A stretch of 64,000 nucleotides of DNA from DATAXP01 sp963708675. GTDB lineage: Bacteria; Planctomycetota; Planctomycetia; Pirellulales; PNKZ01. Under the pieces are notes generated by a model that saw only the letters and a program-made list of their open reading frames with translations, was not told the DNA's origin and did not search any database. The translations under genes were made by a program, and so were the position numbers. The DNA lies in contig CAVPTO010000003.1 of NCBI GenBank assembly GCA_963708675.1, positions 4,774,001-4,838,000 of the forward strand, given 5' to 3'. Below are positions 55,578-64,000 of the stretch, piece after piece; positions within the stretch are counted from its first letter, which is position 1, and each line of letters begins with the position of its first letter.

Positions 55578-56363
55578 ATGCGAACTCTTCTCGTTATCGC
55601 GGCGATCTATTTGAGCGCCGGCTGCACGGCGTCGCAGCTCAGACGAAGCACGATCCATCAGCAGACAACGCTCGCTGATTTGCAATGTCAGCAAGTCGTC
55701 GACAACTTGGCGCGCTTCGCCGCCAATCCCGCGAGCTTGCCGTACTTCTCGTATGCGGCCAGCGGTTCGACACAGGTGGTCGATACCGGCGCCGTTGGCG
55801 CGAATCCGATTCCGGTGCGTCACGGCGTGTTCGAGGCGATCGGCCTCGGCGGTAGCCGCACCGTGACGGAACAATGGGGCATGGCGCCGGTGAACAATCC
55901 CGACAAGTTGGCCGCCATGCGTGCCACGTACCAGATTGTCCTTTGCGGCGCACGCGACTCGGCCAGCGACGAAGAGCAACGCTTAGTCGGCGTGCTCGGC
56001 GATCGCTACCTGCAGGACCCCGACGCCTGCGTGCCGCGCGGCTGGTTCAAGGTTGGCAAGAAAAGTCAGATGCCTTGGAGCGGTGTCTGCTACTCGGCAC
56101 ACTGCGGCGATGTGCATGTGTGGGTCATGGGCGACGGCATCGACGGACTGTCGCGTTTCACGATGACGATTCTCGACATCGCCACGCTCGCGCCGCCGCC
56201 GGCTTCGCCTGCTGCATTCGCTCCATCGACGGTCATGCCACCGTCGCCCGAGCACCTTCCATCACCGTCGGACGCGCTCCCTTCGGACGCGCAATGGCTG
56301 CGCCCACGCGAAACACCGCCGCCCGCAACGGGCCCGATGTTCTTCCCACAAAGCGGTTCGTGA
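55578..56363 (+). CDS. Lipoprotein, unknown
   Basis: A 261-residue lipoprotein with lipobox VIAAIYLSAGCTAS at the N-terminus (start ATG 55578). The body contains conserved-looking stretches PVRHGVFEAIGLGGSRTVTE and DAASLPYFSY-like (ASLPYFSYAASGSTQ), and the C-terminus is a Pro-rich tail. I do not recognise the family, though similar proteins appear in planctomycetes. Probably anchored in a membrane facing the periplasm. The downstream family A half repeat begins 14 bases after the stop. Confidence 0.7.
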   Translation: MRTLLVIAAIYLSAGCTASQLRRSTIHQQTTLADLQCQQVVDNLARFAANPASLPYFSYAASGSTQVVDTGAVGANPIPVRHGVFEAIGLGGSRTVTEQWGMAPVNNPDKLAAMRATYQIVLCGARDSASDEEQRLVGVLGDRYLQDPDACVPRGWFKVGKKSQMPWSGVCYSAHCGDVHVWVMGDGIDGLSRFTMTILDIATLAPPPASPAAFAPSTVMPPSPEHLPSPSDALPSDAQWLRPRETPPPATGPMFFPQSGS

Positions 56364-56376
56364 CCGCGAACTCAGT

Positions 56377-56422
56377 CCTTCTCCCTTCGAGAGAAGGTGG
56401 CCGAAGGCTGGATGAGGGAGCG
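56377..56422. repeat. Family A half repeat
   Basis: CCTTCTCCCTTCGAGAGAAG with GGCCGAAGGCTGGATGAGGG: only one arm of the repeat is present. The remaining 250 bases to the next gene show no coding sequence I can support. Confidence 0.75.
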
Positions 56423-56677
56423 TGGTGCGCGAGGCTCGTCATCCATCTTTTTTCCCCCGCACACCATTCCGGTACGACGAGCCCAGGTGGACAGCAAAGT
56501 CGATGGCCATGCACGCAAGTGCCGCCGCGAAGAGGCAAGCCTTTACCATCGTTCTTCGAGTTACGACGCTTCTCGTCGACTTTGCAGTTCTCCTGACGAC
56601 GAGCCACATTGCCTTGACCGACGCACGTCCAGGGGAGAAAATTAGTTTTGCATTCTCCGTTCTCGATCGGCGCTGCC

Positions 56678-56938
56678 ATGACTATCTCGAATAGCGAAAC
56701 GGCAATTTTCGAGCGAATCGTATTGCCGCTCGAAACGGAATCGAGCAAGCAAGCTGCGCGTAGTCTTCTATCGCTCGGCTTTGGTGCCGAGGATCTTGCT
56801 CGTATGCAGATGCTTGCCGATAAGGCCAAGGCAGGGACGCTTACGCCATCGGAACAGGAAGAGATCGACAATTACGAGCGAGTTGGCCATTACTTGGCGA
56901 TCTTACAGTCGAAGGCGCGCGTTGCTTTGAAGGGCTGA
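56678..56938 (+). CDS. Small helical protein upstream of HNH nuclease
   Basis: An 86-residue protein (MTISNSETAIFERIVLPLET) with a charged helical body and the segment LADKAKAGTLTPSEQEEIDN followed by YERVGHYLAILQSKAR. Such small proteins are often found directly before HNH genes in planctomycetes. It ends 14 bases before the nuclease. It may be an antitoxin or accessory factor; this is inference. An earlier ATG at 56648 is possible. Confidence 0.7.
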   Translation: MTISNSETAIFERIVLPLETESSKQAARSLLSLGFGAEDLARMQMLADKAKAGTLTPSEQEEIDNYERVGHYLAILQSKARVALKG

Positions 56939-56952
56939 TAGCGACTTGACGC

Positions 56953-57365
56953 ATGAATAAGGCGCTCGCCGATCTGGTTCGATCCCGAGCGAACGCCCGC
57001 TGCGAATACTGTCAGATGTCGCAGGCCTTCGATCCATTGCCTTTTCAGTTCGACCACATCATTGCCCAGCAGCACGCTGGCAAGTCCGTTGCAGACAATC
57101 TCGCGCTCGTATGTTACGCATGCAACCATCACAAGGGACAGAACATCGCTTCGCTGGCTTTGACACGGTAACAAATGACACCGTGCCGCTCTTCCATCCG
57201 CGGCGAGACATTTGGAACGAACATTTTCACTGGCAGGGTGCACAATTGGTTGGCATGACTCCGGCTGGTCGAGTCACAGTGCACGTCTTGGCGATCAATC
57301 GGGACTTCCGAGTCGCCGTGCGACAAAGTTTGATCCAAGAAGGTGTCTTTCCCTCTGTAATCTAG
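56953..57365 (+). CDS. HNH endonuclease, frameshifted as read
   Basis: About 137 residues. The zinc and active-site residues are in CEYCQMSQAF, FQFDHIIAQQH and CYACNHHKGQ, a His-x-x-x-His/CxxC HNH pattern. After a frame change near 57160 the frame continues with DTVPLFHPRRDIWNEHF and VHVLAINRDFRVAVRQSL, typical of the C-terminal part of this family. One added C in GGCTTTGAC would join the halves. It may be a DNA-cutting nuclease; its target is unknown. It forms a pair with the small gene before it. Confidence 0.85.
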
Positions 57366-57465
57366 ATACTGCGGCTAAGGGCAGCATGGCAGGGATTTCG
57401 CGGCACTCATTCGACCTAGCGTGGTGTCATGCGGCAATGACTCCGTACTTAAAGGATCGCGCGCT

Positions 57466-58599
57466 TCACACGCTTCCGTACGGCTCGGCCATCGGAATGC
57501 GAACGGTGAACGAGCTTCCCTTGCCCACGCCGTCGCTCATCGCCTGCACGGTACCGCCGTGCAGCGTGACGATGTCTTTGACGAGCGAGAGGCCGAGGCC
57601 GAGGCCGCTCGTTGCGTTGTTGTCGGATTCAGCCTGCGTGAACAATTCGAAGATGTGCGGCAGAAACTCGGGAGAGATTCCGTTGCCGGTATCCTGCACC
57701 TTGAGCAACACGCTATTGCCGTCGACCATGACTTTGATCCAAATGTTGCCGCGACCGCGCGTGTGCTTAATGGCGTTGTCGACGAGGTTCGCGACGACTT
57801 GCCGCATGCGCGTGGCATCGGCATAAACGTACACAGGCGTCTCTGGCATCAGCACCTGCAGCGTCACGCCCGACTCGGGGGCACACGTTTCGGCAACGCT
57901 TTGCACGAGCGTCTGCAGCACCAGTTTCGTGAGGTGCAGCTCGATCTTTCCGGCCGCGCTGCGAGCGCTCTCGAGCATGTTCGAGATCATCTGCTCGACG
58001 AACCGCGTTTCGCGCTCCATCATCTCGAGCGTTTCAGCAGCATCGGCCCGCGAGATGGACTTTGCCTTCACGTCGGAAGGGACGGTGGTCTTGATCAGGC
58101 TGATGCCAATCTTGAGCGCGCCGAGCGGATTGCGCAGATCGTGGGCAAGCGTGGTGATGAAGACGTTCTTGCGATGATCGCGCTCGTTGAGAGCCGCGAT
58201 TCGTTTTTCGAGCGTGAGGACTTGCTCTTTGCTGTCGGTGCGATTGCGGAGAATCTTGACAAAGCCGAGCAGTTCGCCGGCCTCGTTGCGTAGCGGCGTC
58301 ATCGCTCCGTTGACCCAAATCTGGGCGCCGTCCTTGCGTCGCTGCCATCGGTCGTCGTTCGCCTCGCCCGACCGCGCCGCCATTTCCATTTCTAGCTGCG
58401 GAGCCCCGTTGGCGATGTCTTCGTCGATGAAGATCGTCGACAAGTTCTTGCCGATGATCTCGTCAGCACGGTAGCCCAGCGTGTGCTCGGCCCCGCCCTT
58501 CCAGCCGACGACGATCCCCTGCGGATCGAGCAGAATAATGGCATGCGCCTGCGATTGCTCCAGAGCTAATGCCGTCAGCTCGGATTCAGAAACAGACAT
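57466..58599 (-). CDS. PAS-domain sensor histidine kinase
   Basis: A 377-residue cytoplasmic kinase. A PAS domain (residues about 10-125) is followed by a short coiled coil, then the H box FITTLAHDLRNPLGALKIG with the phosphorylated histidine near residue 160. The N box VVANLVDNAIKHTRGRG, the G1 box VQDTGNGISPEFLPHIFELF and the G2 stretch TSGLGLGLSLVKDIV complete the kinase. No membrane helices, so it senses an internal signal. No response regulator gene is adjacent, so it is an orphan kinase. Confidence 0.95.
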   Translation of the reverse strand: MSVSESELTALALEQSQAHAIILLDPQGIVVGWKGGAEHTLGYRADEIIGKNLSTIFIDEDIANGAPQLEMEMAARSGEANDDRWQRRKDGAQIWVNGAMTPLRNEAGELLGFVKILRNRTDSKEQVLTLEKRIAALNERDHRKNVFITTLAHDLRNPLGALKIGISLIKTTVPSDVKAKSISRADAAETLEMMERETRFVEQMISNMLESARSAAGKIELHLTKLVLQTLVQSVAETCAPESGVTLQVLMPETPVYVYADATRMRQVVANLVDNAIKHTRGRGNIWIKVMVDGNSVLLKVQDTGNGISPEFLPHIFELFTQAESDNNATSGLGLGLSLVKDIVTLHGGTVQAMSDGVGKGSSFTVRIPMAEPYGSV

Positions 58600-58680
58600 G
58601 CGGCCGCTCGACGGATCGTGCTCGAAAAGAACAGTTGTAGCTGTTCGATCACGACAACGCCACGCACGGGCGACACACTA

Positions 58681-58730
58681 AACCCTTCTCCCACTGGGAG
58701 AAGGTGCCCGAAGGGCGGATGAGGGTGCGC
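58681..58730. repeat. Family A half repeat
   Basis: AACCCTTCTCCCACTGGGAG then AAGGTGCCCGAAGGGCGGAT. Only the left arm is present, between the histidine kinase start and the EF-hand gene. Confidence 0.8.
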
Positions 58731-58839
58731 TGTGGCATGATGGACGGCGCACTGTGGCGCGATGGACTATGAGACCTCGCGAGTCGTGCGACCTGTGGCA
58801 CATCATTCCGAGTCGCGAGACGTGAGCTCGCGGCCCACG

Positions 58840-59301
58840 CTACTGGCTTTTCAGTCGACCGCCGCTCGGTCCCTGCCGCTGTCGTATCGCTTGCATGGCG
58901 GCCTCGCGTTCGTCGGGATCGAGCATGCCATTGCCATTCTTGTCGTGCTTCTTCATGAGCGCTTTGCGCATCTGGGGATTCATGCCGGCACCCAACCCAC
59001 CGGCACTTGGCTTGCCGCCGGAACCGCTTCGTTGCTGCATGGCTTCCATCGCGGCCTTGCGTTCCTCAGGGTCGAGCATACCGTTGCCGTTCTTGTCGTA
59101 TTTCTTCATGAGCGCTTCGCGCATCTGCCCGCTCCCCTGCCCTGCTGCTGCCGCTCGGCCGCCAGCACCGCCCGGTCGCGCTCCCGCCCCAGGTTGTCCG
59201 CCCGGCATCCGTACTCGCTTGCGAACCTGTTGGGCCTCAGTCATCGACGCCCCGGCCAAGAACACGACCACAAACCCTGCTGTCAGCGTTCGACTCGTCA
59301 T
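58840..59301 (-). CDS. Secreted double EF-hand protein
   Basis: A 153-residue protein with a signal peptide (LTAGFVVVFLAGASMTEA), a Gly/Ala-rich linker and two EF-hand loops of the same sequence, DKNGNGMLDPEE and DKNGNGMLDPDE, each with Asp, Asn, Asn and Glu ligands. Each is flanked by near-identical helices (MREALMKKY and MRKALMKKH), which indicates a recent tandem duplication. It probably binds calcium outside the cytoplasm. The start is ATG 59301. Confidence 0.85.
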   Translation of the reverse strand: MTSRTLTAGFVVVFLAGASMTEAQQVRKRVRMPGGQPGAGARPGGAGGRAAAAGQGSGQMREALMKKYDKNGNGMLDPEERKAAMEAMQQRSGSGGKPSAGGLGAGMNPQMRKALMKKHDKNGNGMLDPDEREAAMQAIRQRQGPSGGRLKSQ

Positions 59302-59586
59302 GATCCACCTCTCTCGTTCCAGGCGGCGTGCAACCGCAACCCTTTCACCCGCTCCCCACAACTACAAACCTTCCCCGCCTGCAAAAGTTTCGCGCAAGCC
59401 CTTCTCCCTCCGGGAGCTTTGCCCATGGCTGCGGATGGTCTACCCAAAAGGAATCTGCCCGAAAGTCTGCGTGGCAGTTTTTGAACAAAACGAGCGATCC
59501 GCGACTTTCGATGCTGCGACGGTTTGCGGCGGCTGTTGACCGCTCTGTTAGCTCGATCGTGTAGGTTTGTGGGCTACAATGCGGGC

Positions 59587-59913
59587 ATGGACGAGCCAAC
59601 TTCCCGATCGGCGCTAAAGGCCATCATCGACCGCGAGGCAGCCACTGGCTGCTGTATGGCGGAAGATGTGCTGATTGAGCCGGTGCTCAGGCGATGGAGA
59701 AGTTACGAGTGCCGGCACCGGCGATCTAAAGACAATTCGATCGAGCACCGCGTCAACGATCTACGGAAGGGATGGCTGGAAACCGTTTACAAGGGCACCC
59801 ACACTTACGACATGCTCTGCCTTGAACACCTAGCGCGATCATTCGCCGATGTCTTGTCTGGAGAAAAGGAGAGCCGGACTGGCCACGGCCAACAGCCAGC
59901 AACGTCAGACTGA
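59587..59913 (+). CDS. Unknown protein
   Basis: A 108-residue protein (MDEPTSRSALKAIIDREAAT) with no signal peptide or membrane helix. It has several Cys and His residues (CCMAEDVLIEPVLRRW, YECRHRRSKD), which could bind metal. Function unknown. It is divergent from the EF-hand gene and 143 bases from the DUF1559 gene, across a family A half repeat. Confidence 0.55.
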   Translation: MDEPTSRSALKAIIDREAATGCCMAEDVLIEPVLRRWRSYECRHRRSKDNSIEHRVNDLRKGWLETVYKGTHTYDMLCLEHLARSFADVLSGEKESRTGHGQQPATSD

Positions 59914-59973
59914 CACGGTGTACCGACTTTTTGGACAACCTTCTAGCTTATTGGGCAGACACCGGTTCTTGGG

Positions 59974-60022
59974 CAAAGCTCCCTCCGGGAGAAGGTGGCC
60001 GAAGGCCGGATGAGGGCGGCCC
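59974..60022. repeat. Family A half repeat
   Basis: A truncated copy ending GAGAAGGTGGCCGAAGGCCG and GATGAGGGCGG. A further degenerate remnant lies at about 59394-59420. Confidence 0.7.
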
Positions 60023-60056
60023 GCGGCATGGAAACCGCACCACCCGTTCCCGATTC

Positions 60057-60782
60057 TCACCACGCGCCTTGCGGCAATTCCTCGCCGCCGTTGTAGGTGA
60101 AGAGTGCCCGCAGCAACTTCCGGTCGATGTCGGTGGGAAGGACTGTCGTCCAAGTATTGGCCATCACGACATACACTCCCTCTCTGTGAAAGCTCGATAT
60201 CGATTTACCAACCTTCGTGTCGAAGGCGTAGTGAAGATCGTCGAGTGACAAATCTCGCGGCTCCATCCAATCGATTCCGGTGTTTACGGCCTCGACAAGC
60301 AAAACCGTCTCGTTCGTACCATCGGCTGCTTCGATCTCCTTCAACGTCAGCGTACGCTCACCGTCGAAGAGCGTTGAAGGGCCCGTAACGACAAAGTAAT
60401 TCGTTCGAGTGATTAGGTTCGAGGTGTCACTTGGGCACTGCCATGCGGGCATCCCCACATGAACTTTCTGATTGTTCGGGCCGTTCCAAGGTTCGTCGAA
60501 ATCGTAGGCGTCGTACAAGTCCTTGCGTTCGAGGAATGGCAGCAACAGAACCCGCCAACTGTGCTTGTGGCCGTTTCTCTCGATGTACTGAGGCGGAAGC
60601 GTCCCATGCTGTTCCGCGTAAGCGTGCATCGCCTGAGCGATTTGACGAATGTTACTTGAACAAGTTATTCGCCGACGGCTTCGCGGCATGTTTGCGGAAG
60701 GAAGCAGGAGTGCGACGAGCCCCACCACGGCAATCGCCATGAGCACCGAAATGCCAAGAATCCGCACCTTTGAAATCGACAT
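60057..60782 (-). CDS. DUF1559 prepilin-like protein
   Basis: A 241-residue protein with an N-terminal helix (LGISVLMAIAVVGLVALLLP) and the DUF1559 core: CSSNIRQIAQAMHAYAEQHG, LPPQYI, SWRVLLLPFLERKDLYDAYD, and the later FHREGVYVVMANTWTTVLP. The domain is greatly expanded in planctomycetes and follows a type IV pilin-like N-terminus. The start at 60782 is preferred over 60821. Probably exported or membrane-anchored; function unknown. Confidence 0.88.
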   Translation of the reverse strand: MSISKVRILGISVLMAIAVVGLVALLLPSANMPRSRRRITCSSNIRQIAQAMHAYAEQHGTLPPQYIERNGHKHSWRVLLLPFLERKDLYDAYDFDEPWNGPNNQKVHVGMPAWQCPSDTSNLITRTNYFVVTGPSTLFDGERTLTLKEIEAADGTNETVLLVEAVNTGIDWMEPRDLSLDDLHYAFDTKVGKSISSFHREGVYVVMANTWTTVLPTDIDRKLLRALFTYNGGEELPQGAW

Positions 60783-60827
60783 AGCCTGATGCTCTCGCGA
60801 ACGACAACAACCATCCATCATATCGTG

Positions 60828-61721
60828 TTATCGCCACGTCATCCGAAACGGCTGTCGCTGCTTGAAAAGCTCGAGTTGCGCGCTGCCATGCGCGTTCGTA
60901 GAAAACTCGATCGCTTTGGTCTGCCATTTGACGGCCGCGTCGAAGTCGCCTGCTTCGGCTGAGGCAATCGCCAGACCGCTCAGATACAACGGATTCTTCC
61001 ATTCAGAAAGCTCGCACGCCTTGGTCGCATCTTTGACGGCCTGCGCTCCATTGCGAATCGCCGCTTCGTTACAGGCGCTGAGCATGAGTGCCCGGTGGTG
61101 CAGCGAGTCGGTGTTCTCGGGATCGACACGAATGCTCTCGGAATATTCTGCCACCGCTTTCCGGTAGTCCGCCATTCCCGCCCATGTGGCGCCTCGCACT
61201 CGCCACGCGAGCGCTTCGTTCGGGTTCAAGGCGATCGCGGCGTCGAAGTCTGCCATCGCCCTTTGCTTATCACCTTTGCGCTTCCACGCGTAGCCTCGAA
61301 GGGTGTGACCTTCGCTGCTCGGTCTCAGCGCGAGACTTCGATCGAAGTCGGCAATCGCGGCGTCGATGTCCCCCTTGTCGAAACGAACCTTGCCTCGTGC
61401 CAACAGCGCCGCGGCGTCTTGTGCGTCCTCTGCGATGCGTTTGGAAAAGCGATCGTCCGCTTCGCTCACCGGAACGATGGCAGCAGCATCGATCCACCCT
61501 ACCCTGCCGACCGCCACCTTCAAACGTTTCGCGTCCAGCACCTGTGCTGAAGATTCCTGAACCGTGACCGCCGTCCCCATCGTTAGCGGCAGCGTCGAAC
61601 CGTTAATGGTCTTCATCTCGACCGGCTGAACAACAACGACTTTCTCGCCCGGTTCAAACGCTGCTGCGATTTGGCATCCTACGAACAGTCCGGCGACCAA
61701 GGGGAGATGGAAGTGCGTCAT
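60828..61721 (-). CDS. Secreted TPR protein with SH3-like N-terminal region
   Basis: A 297-residue protein with a signal peptide (HLPLVAGLFVGCQIAAA), an N-terminal beta region (PGEKVVVVQPVEMKTINGST) of SH3-like type, and several TPR units such as FDKGDIDAAIADFDRSLALR, GDKQRAMADFDAAIALNPNE and ADYRKAVAEYSESIRVDPEN. The repeats mediate protein contacts. It starts eight bases after the stop of the upstream gene on the same strand, so the two are cotranscribed. Confidence 0.82.
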   Translation of the reverse strand: MTHFHLPLVAGLFVGCQIAAAFEPGEKVVVVQPVEMKTINGSTLPLTMGTAVTVQESSAQVLDAKRLKVAVGRVGWIDAAAIVPVSEADDRFSKRIAEDAQDAAALLARGKVRFDKGDIDAAIADFDRSLALRPSSEGHTLRGYAWKRKGDKQRAMADFDAAIALNPNEALAWRVRGATWAGMADYRKAVAEYSESIRVDPENTDSLHHRALMLSACNEAAIRNGAQAVKDATKACELSEWKNPLYLSGLAIASAEAGDFDAAVKWQTKAIEFSTNAHGSAQLELFKQRQPFRMTWR

Positions 61722-61729
61722 GGCGAGAG

Positions 61730-63103
61730 TTAACGAGTCGATAAACTCGGGTTCTCCGCTTCCAGAATCTTCAGCCCCGCTTCAACCGAACGCTCTGCCG
61801 GAGCCCGCTTGTCTTTGTTCAGTTGCAATTCCCAACAACAATGAAGTGCATACACCTCGGCCGGCTTGAGGGTTGGCAGATCTTCGCCGAACAAAGCGAA
61901 CGTGACCGAGCCGACCATGCCAATTCCGTTGACCTCGGGCGCGTCGGGACCATCAGCGTCGTAATGATAACGGAACAAATACACCGTGCGACGGTCGTTC
62001 GTCGGAGGCCAGAACAACTCGCGTGAGTCGATCTGCTCGATCGTGTCGGGCACGCTCGCCAGTTCCTCGGGATCGGACAACCACTGACACATTTCGGCCT
62101 TGGCCTCGAACGCGGGTTCCTTGGCCTTTTCGGGCACCGCGTCGGGTCGGCCCAACTCTTCGAGATAGTTGATGGCTTCTTTCGAGTAGCGCGCGTCGAG
62201 ACACCAGTGCATTAACTTCTCGAACCCGCGCGTTTCTTGCTTCTTACCGGCCGCCCAGCCCCCTTCGATTTGCACCTCGGGATCGGGATGGTCGAGCGCG
62301 AGGGTGAACAACGCGTCGAACCCTGGCCGCTTGAGAAACGGCAAACTCGCTGCCGCGCTTACGGCAATGTCGTAATCATTCTCATCCTTGCTGCCGAGCC
62401 AGGTCGTAAGGCGTGCGAATCCCTCGGCCGAATCGAACGGATGATGAAACTCGACGCCCGACAGCGCGAGATCATTCGCAGCGTCGAGAAGCCCCTCGCC
62501 GATCGCGCTGGGCGGAAGCATGACCGCAAACTCTCCCATCACATGCTTCGCGTCCGGATGCTGGGCGTCGAATTGCCCAAAGATGACCGACCAGAAATCA
62601 TCGTCGGGCTCGAAACCCATCTTTGCCGCCGAGACGACGATCTGCGTGCCGCGATCGGTCTGATACATCGCCAGGATTTTGAGCACGAACAGCAAGTCGC
62701 CGCGCAACTCCTCCGGTGCAACGTGCGATGACGATTGAAAGATGCGGCACAGCTCGGGTATTCCGTGGCTCGTCAACTCATTGAGCGCCTCTTGCGAATC
62801 GACCTGCTGAAAGAACGTCGCGACGATCATCAACGGCGAATCGCTGTCCGCGTCTACCTTGGTCGACGGCAACGTTTTCAGCTTCGCGCAGAGCATGCGC
62901 GCCTCGTCGACGGTCGTCACATTCTCATCGACGACAGGCGTCATGATTTCGACGAACTTGTCCGGCGTAAGCAGCGCCTTGTGCAACGCCGCACTCAAGG
63001 CCGTGTCCTTTTCGACGGCCGAGGCAGAACCGACATTCGCCGCACCGATCCCGCAGACGCACAAAGAAACCATCACCAGTTCGCGCAGCCGATCTCGTGA
63101 CAT
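61730..63103 (-). CDS. Secreted helical protein, possible HEAT-like
   Basis: A 457-residue protein with a signal peptide (LVMVSLCVCGIGAANVGSASA) and a mainly helical body that may form HEAT-like repeats (IAVSAAASLPFLKRPGFDAL and DHPDPEVQIEGGWAAGKKQE). The last 110 residues seem beta-rich (RRTVYLFRYHYDADGPDAPE). It resembles nothing I can name. It is cotranscribed with the TPR protein. A scaffolding role is a guess. Confidence 0.65.
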   Translation of the reverse strand: MSRDRLRELVMVSLCVCGIGAANVGSASAVEKDTALSAALHKALLTPDKFVEIMTPVVDENVTTVDEARMLCAKLKTLPSTKVDADSDSPLMIVATFFQQVDSQEALNELTSHGIPELCRIFQSSSHVAPEELRGDLLFVLKILAMYQTDRGTQIVVSAAKMGFEPDDDFWSVIFGQFDAQHPDAKHVMGEFAVMLPPSAIGEGLLDAANDLALSGVEFHHPFDSAEGFARLTTWLGSKDENDYDIAVSAAASLPFLKRPGFDALFTLALDHPDPEVQIEGGWAAGKKQETRGFEKLMHWCLDARYSKEAINYLEELGRPDAVPEKAKEPAFEAKAEMCQWLSDPEELASVPDTIEQIDSRELFWPPTNDRRTVYLFRYHYDADGPDAPEVNGIGMVGSVTFALFGEDLPTLKPAEVYALHCCWELQLNKDKRAPAERSVEAGLKILEAENPSLSTR

Positions 63104-63215
63104 GGATGCAACTCTCCCCGAAAGCAGACGTGGAATGCTGGAAAGACGACCACAAAGAGAATCGCCCGGCGCAGCCGAGGGGTGCGCCGGACGTTTGTGC
63201 CGCAGAATGCCGTGG

Positions 63216-64000
63216 CTATTTCGTCAGCGAAGCGCCAACGGTCTTGCCTGTAGGCTTGCTTCCGGTCCCCGCGGCGTCTTTGGGCTTCGAAGCGGGAGTG
63301 GAAGCCGGCTTGTGTACCCGTGCCAATTGAAGTTGGTCGCGATCGATGCGCTGAGAACGCCAGTCGTTATGCAGATCGTGATGCACGTTGCTCATTCGCG
63401 ACTGGCCCGATACGAGTGCGCCGCCGCCGCCATGCAACCTGGCCTCGGCGGTATTGAGCGCTCGCTCATCGCGCCGGACGGCCGCCATATTTCCCGACCG
63501 CGCCGCCATGTTCAACTGTGCAAGATCGTTATTCACTTGCTGCATCGGCCCACGATTGCCTCCAAGCCCATTGCTTCCAAACGCGCCAGTACCGCCGAAT
63601 CCAGTACCGCTGAGGCCGGTGAGGCTGGAGGTCGCATTCAAACCTGAAGCCTGATTGTTCGCCCATGCAAGGTTGTTGTAGCCCCCTAAGTATCCTCGAC
63701 CTCGGTGGTGATAGGCGTTGTTGTTCAGAGTGTGCATACCGTGCGTTCGATGATGGACGCGCGAGGTATGATGCGCGCCGGCGACATGGCCTTGGCCGCC
63801 AGCAAACCCGTGCGTAGACGCGTGGCCCATGCCGGCGTTGAATCCGTGGCCTGTACCGCCGTTGCCGACGTGACTCGCGCCACCGTTGCCGACGTGACCC
63901 AGTCCGCCCTTGGCTTCGTGGTGTACGTTTCCACTACCGTTGGGTTGTGAATGGTGCGGCATGTTCATGTGCGTCGGGGCGTGTGGCGTGTGATGGGCAG
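63216..64000 (-). CDS. Gly/His/Asn-rich protein, cut by the right edge
   Basis: The visible part from ATG 63968 is 250 residues, but the frame stays open to base 64000 with the same His- and Pro-rich composition, so the true start probably lies outside. It has many GHVGNGG-like repeats and clusters of His (VAGAHHTSRVHHRTHG), followed by a helical, charged region (MQQVNNDLAQLNMAARSGNM) and a Lys/Pro-rich tail. Function unknown; a metal-binding or surface protein is a guess. Confidence 0.65.
   Translation of the reverse strand, partial: AHHTPHAPTHMNMPHHSQPNGSGNVHHEAKGGLGHVGNGGASHVGNGGTGHGFNAGMGHASTHGFAGGQGHVAGAHHTSRVHHRTHGMHTLNNNAYHHRGRGYLGGYNNLAWANNQASGLNATSSLTGLSGTGFGGTGAFGSNGLGGNRGPMQQVNNDLAQLNMAARSGNMAAVRRDERALNTAEARLHGGGGALVSGQSRMSNVHHDLHNDWRSQRIDRDQLQLARVHKPASTPASKPKDAAGTGSKPTGKTVGASLTK

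Noticed and set aside
56422..56694. 90-codon plus-strand frame after the half repeat
   Set aside because: It begins in repeat DNA, overlaps the small gene at 56678 in another frame and shows no family features.
59536..59580. TTGACC and TACAAT as a promoter for the gene at 59587
   Set aside because: The elements are 33 bases apart, too far for a sigma-70 promoter, and TACAAT leaves no room for a leader.

Overview
The window is GC-rich DNA from a member of the Planctomycetes, most likely a Pirellulales relative. The gene families point that way: a DUF1559 prepilin-like protein, an NPCBM-domain protein, a MoxR/DUF58/VWA/DUF4175 cluster, a PQQ-repeat secreted protein, a multihaem cytochrome c with a split cytochrome b, and many short palindromic repeats between genes. 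No rRNA, tRNA, CRISPR array, transposase or phage gene was seen.

Layout. 1-8.2 kb holds small unrelated units: the end of an unknown gene with an ABC ATPase and a secreted sugar-hydrolase-like protein; a divergent set of three TIM-barrel/Tm-1-like enzymes; a nucleotidyltransferase; a Rieske ferredoxin; a metallo-hydrolase; and a frameshifted archaeal-type phosphoglycerate mutase. 8.2-24.4 kb is one minus-strand block. It runs from a PQQ-repeat protein through a MoxR ATPase, DUF58, two VWA membrane proteins, a giant DUF4175 coiled-coil protein, a Gln/Ser-rich protein and a prenyltransferase-repeat protein to an NPCBM protein, with several 4-base start/stop overlaps. 24.6-25.9 kb holds a tiny membrane protein, DUF983, and an addiction module whose toxin is interrupted by an amber codon.

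25.9-47.6 kb is the centrepiece: about 22 kb of minus-strand respiratory genes in one direction, with a recognisable promoter at its head (about 47.77-47.79 kb). Read in transcription order it encodes a Rieske protein with a long cytoplasmic tail, cytochrome b, an extended cytochrome b C-terminal subunit and an eight-haem PDZ-containing cytochrome c. Then come a small lipoprotein, three paralogous cupredoxin-like proteins, a dihaem cytochrome c, cytochrome oxidase subunits II and I, haem A synthase, haem O synthase, subunits III and IV, an ABC exporter, SCO, DUF420 and a small CPTC protein. Electrons would go from quinol through the bc-like complex, then periplasmic haem and copper carriers, to an A2-type haem-copper oxidase; the assembly factors are in the same unit.

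47.9-64 kb returns to mixed housekeeping and accessory genes: a glutamate cyclase-like protein, PurD, TspO, two hydrolases, DUF2071, lipoproteins, an HNH nuclease pair, a PAS histidine kinase, an EF-hand protein, a DUF1559 protein, a TPR protein, a helical-repeat-like protein and a Gly/His-rich protein cut by the right edge.

Two general points. Five conserved genes carry single small indels, so unpolished sequence is a likely explanation and the frameshifts should not be read as gene loss without checking. Several families of intergenic palindromes sit inside operons, and in three places they overlap the start and signal peptide of an exported protein.
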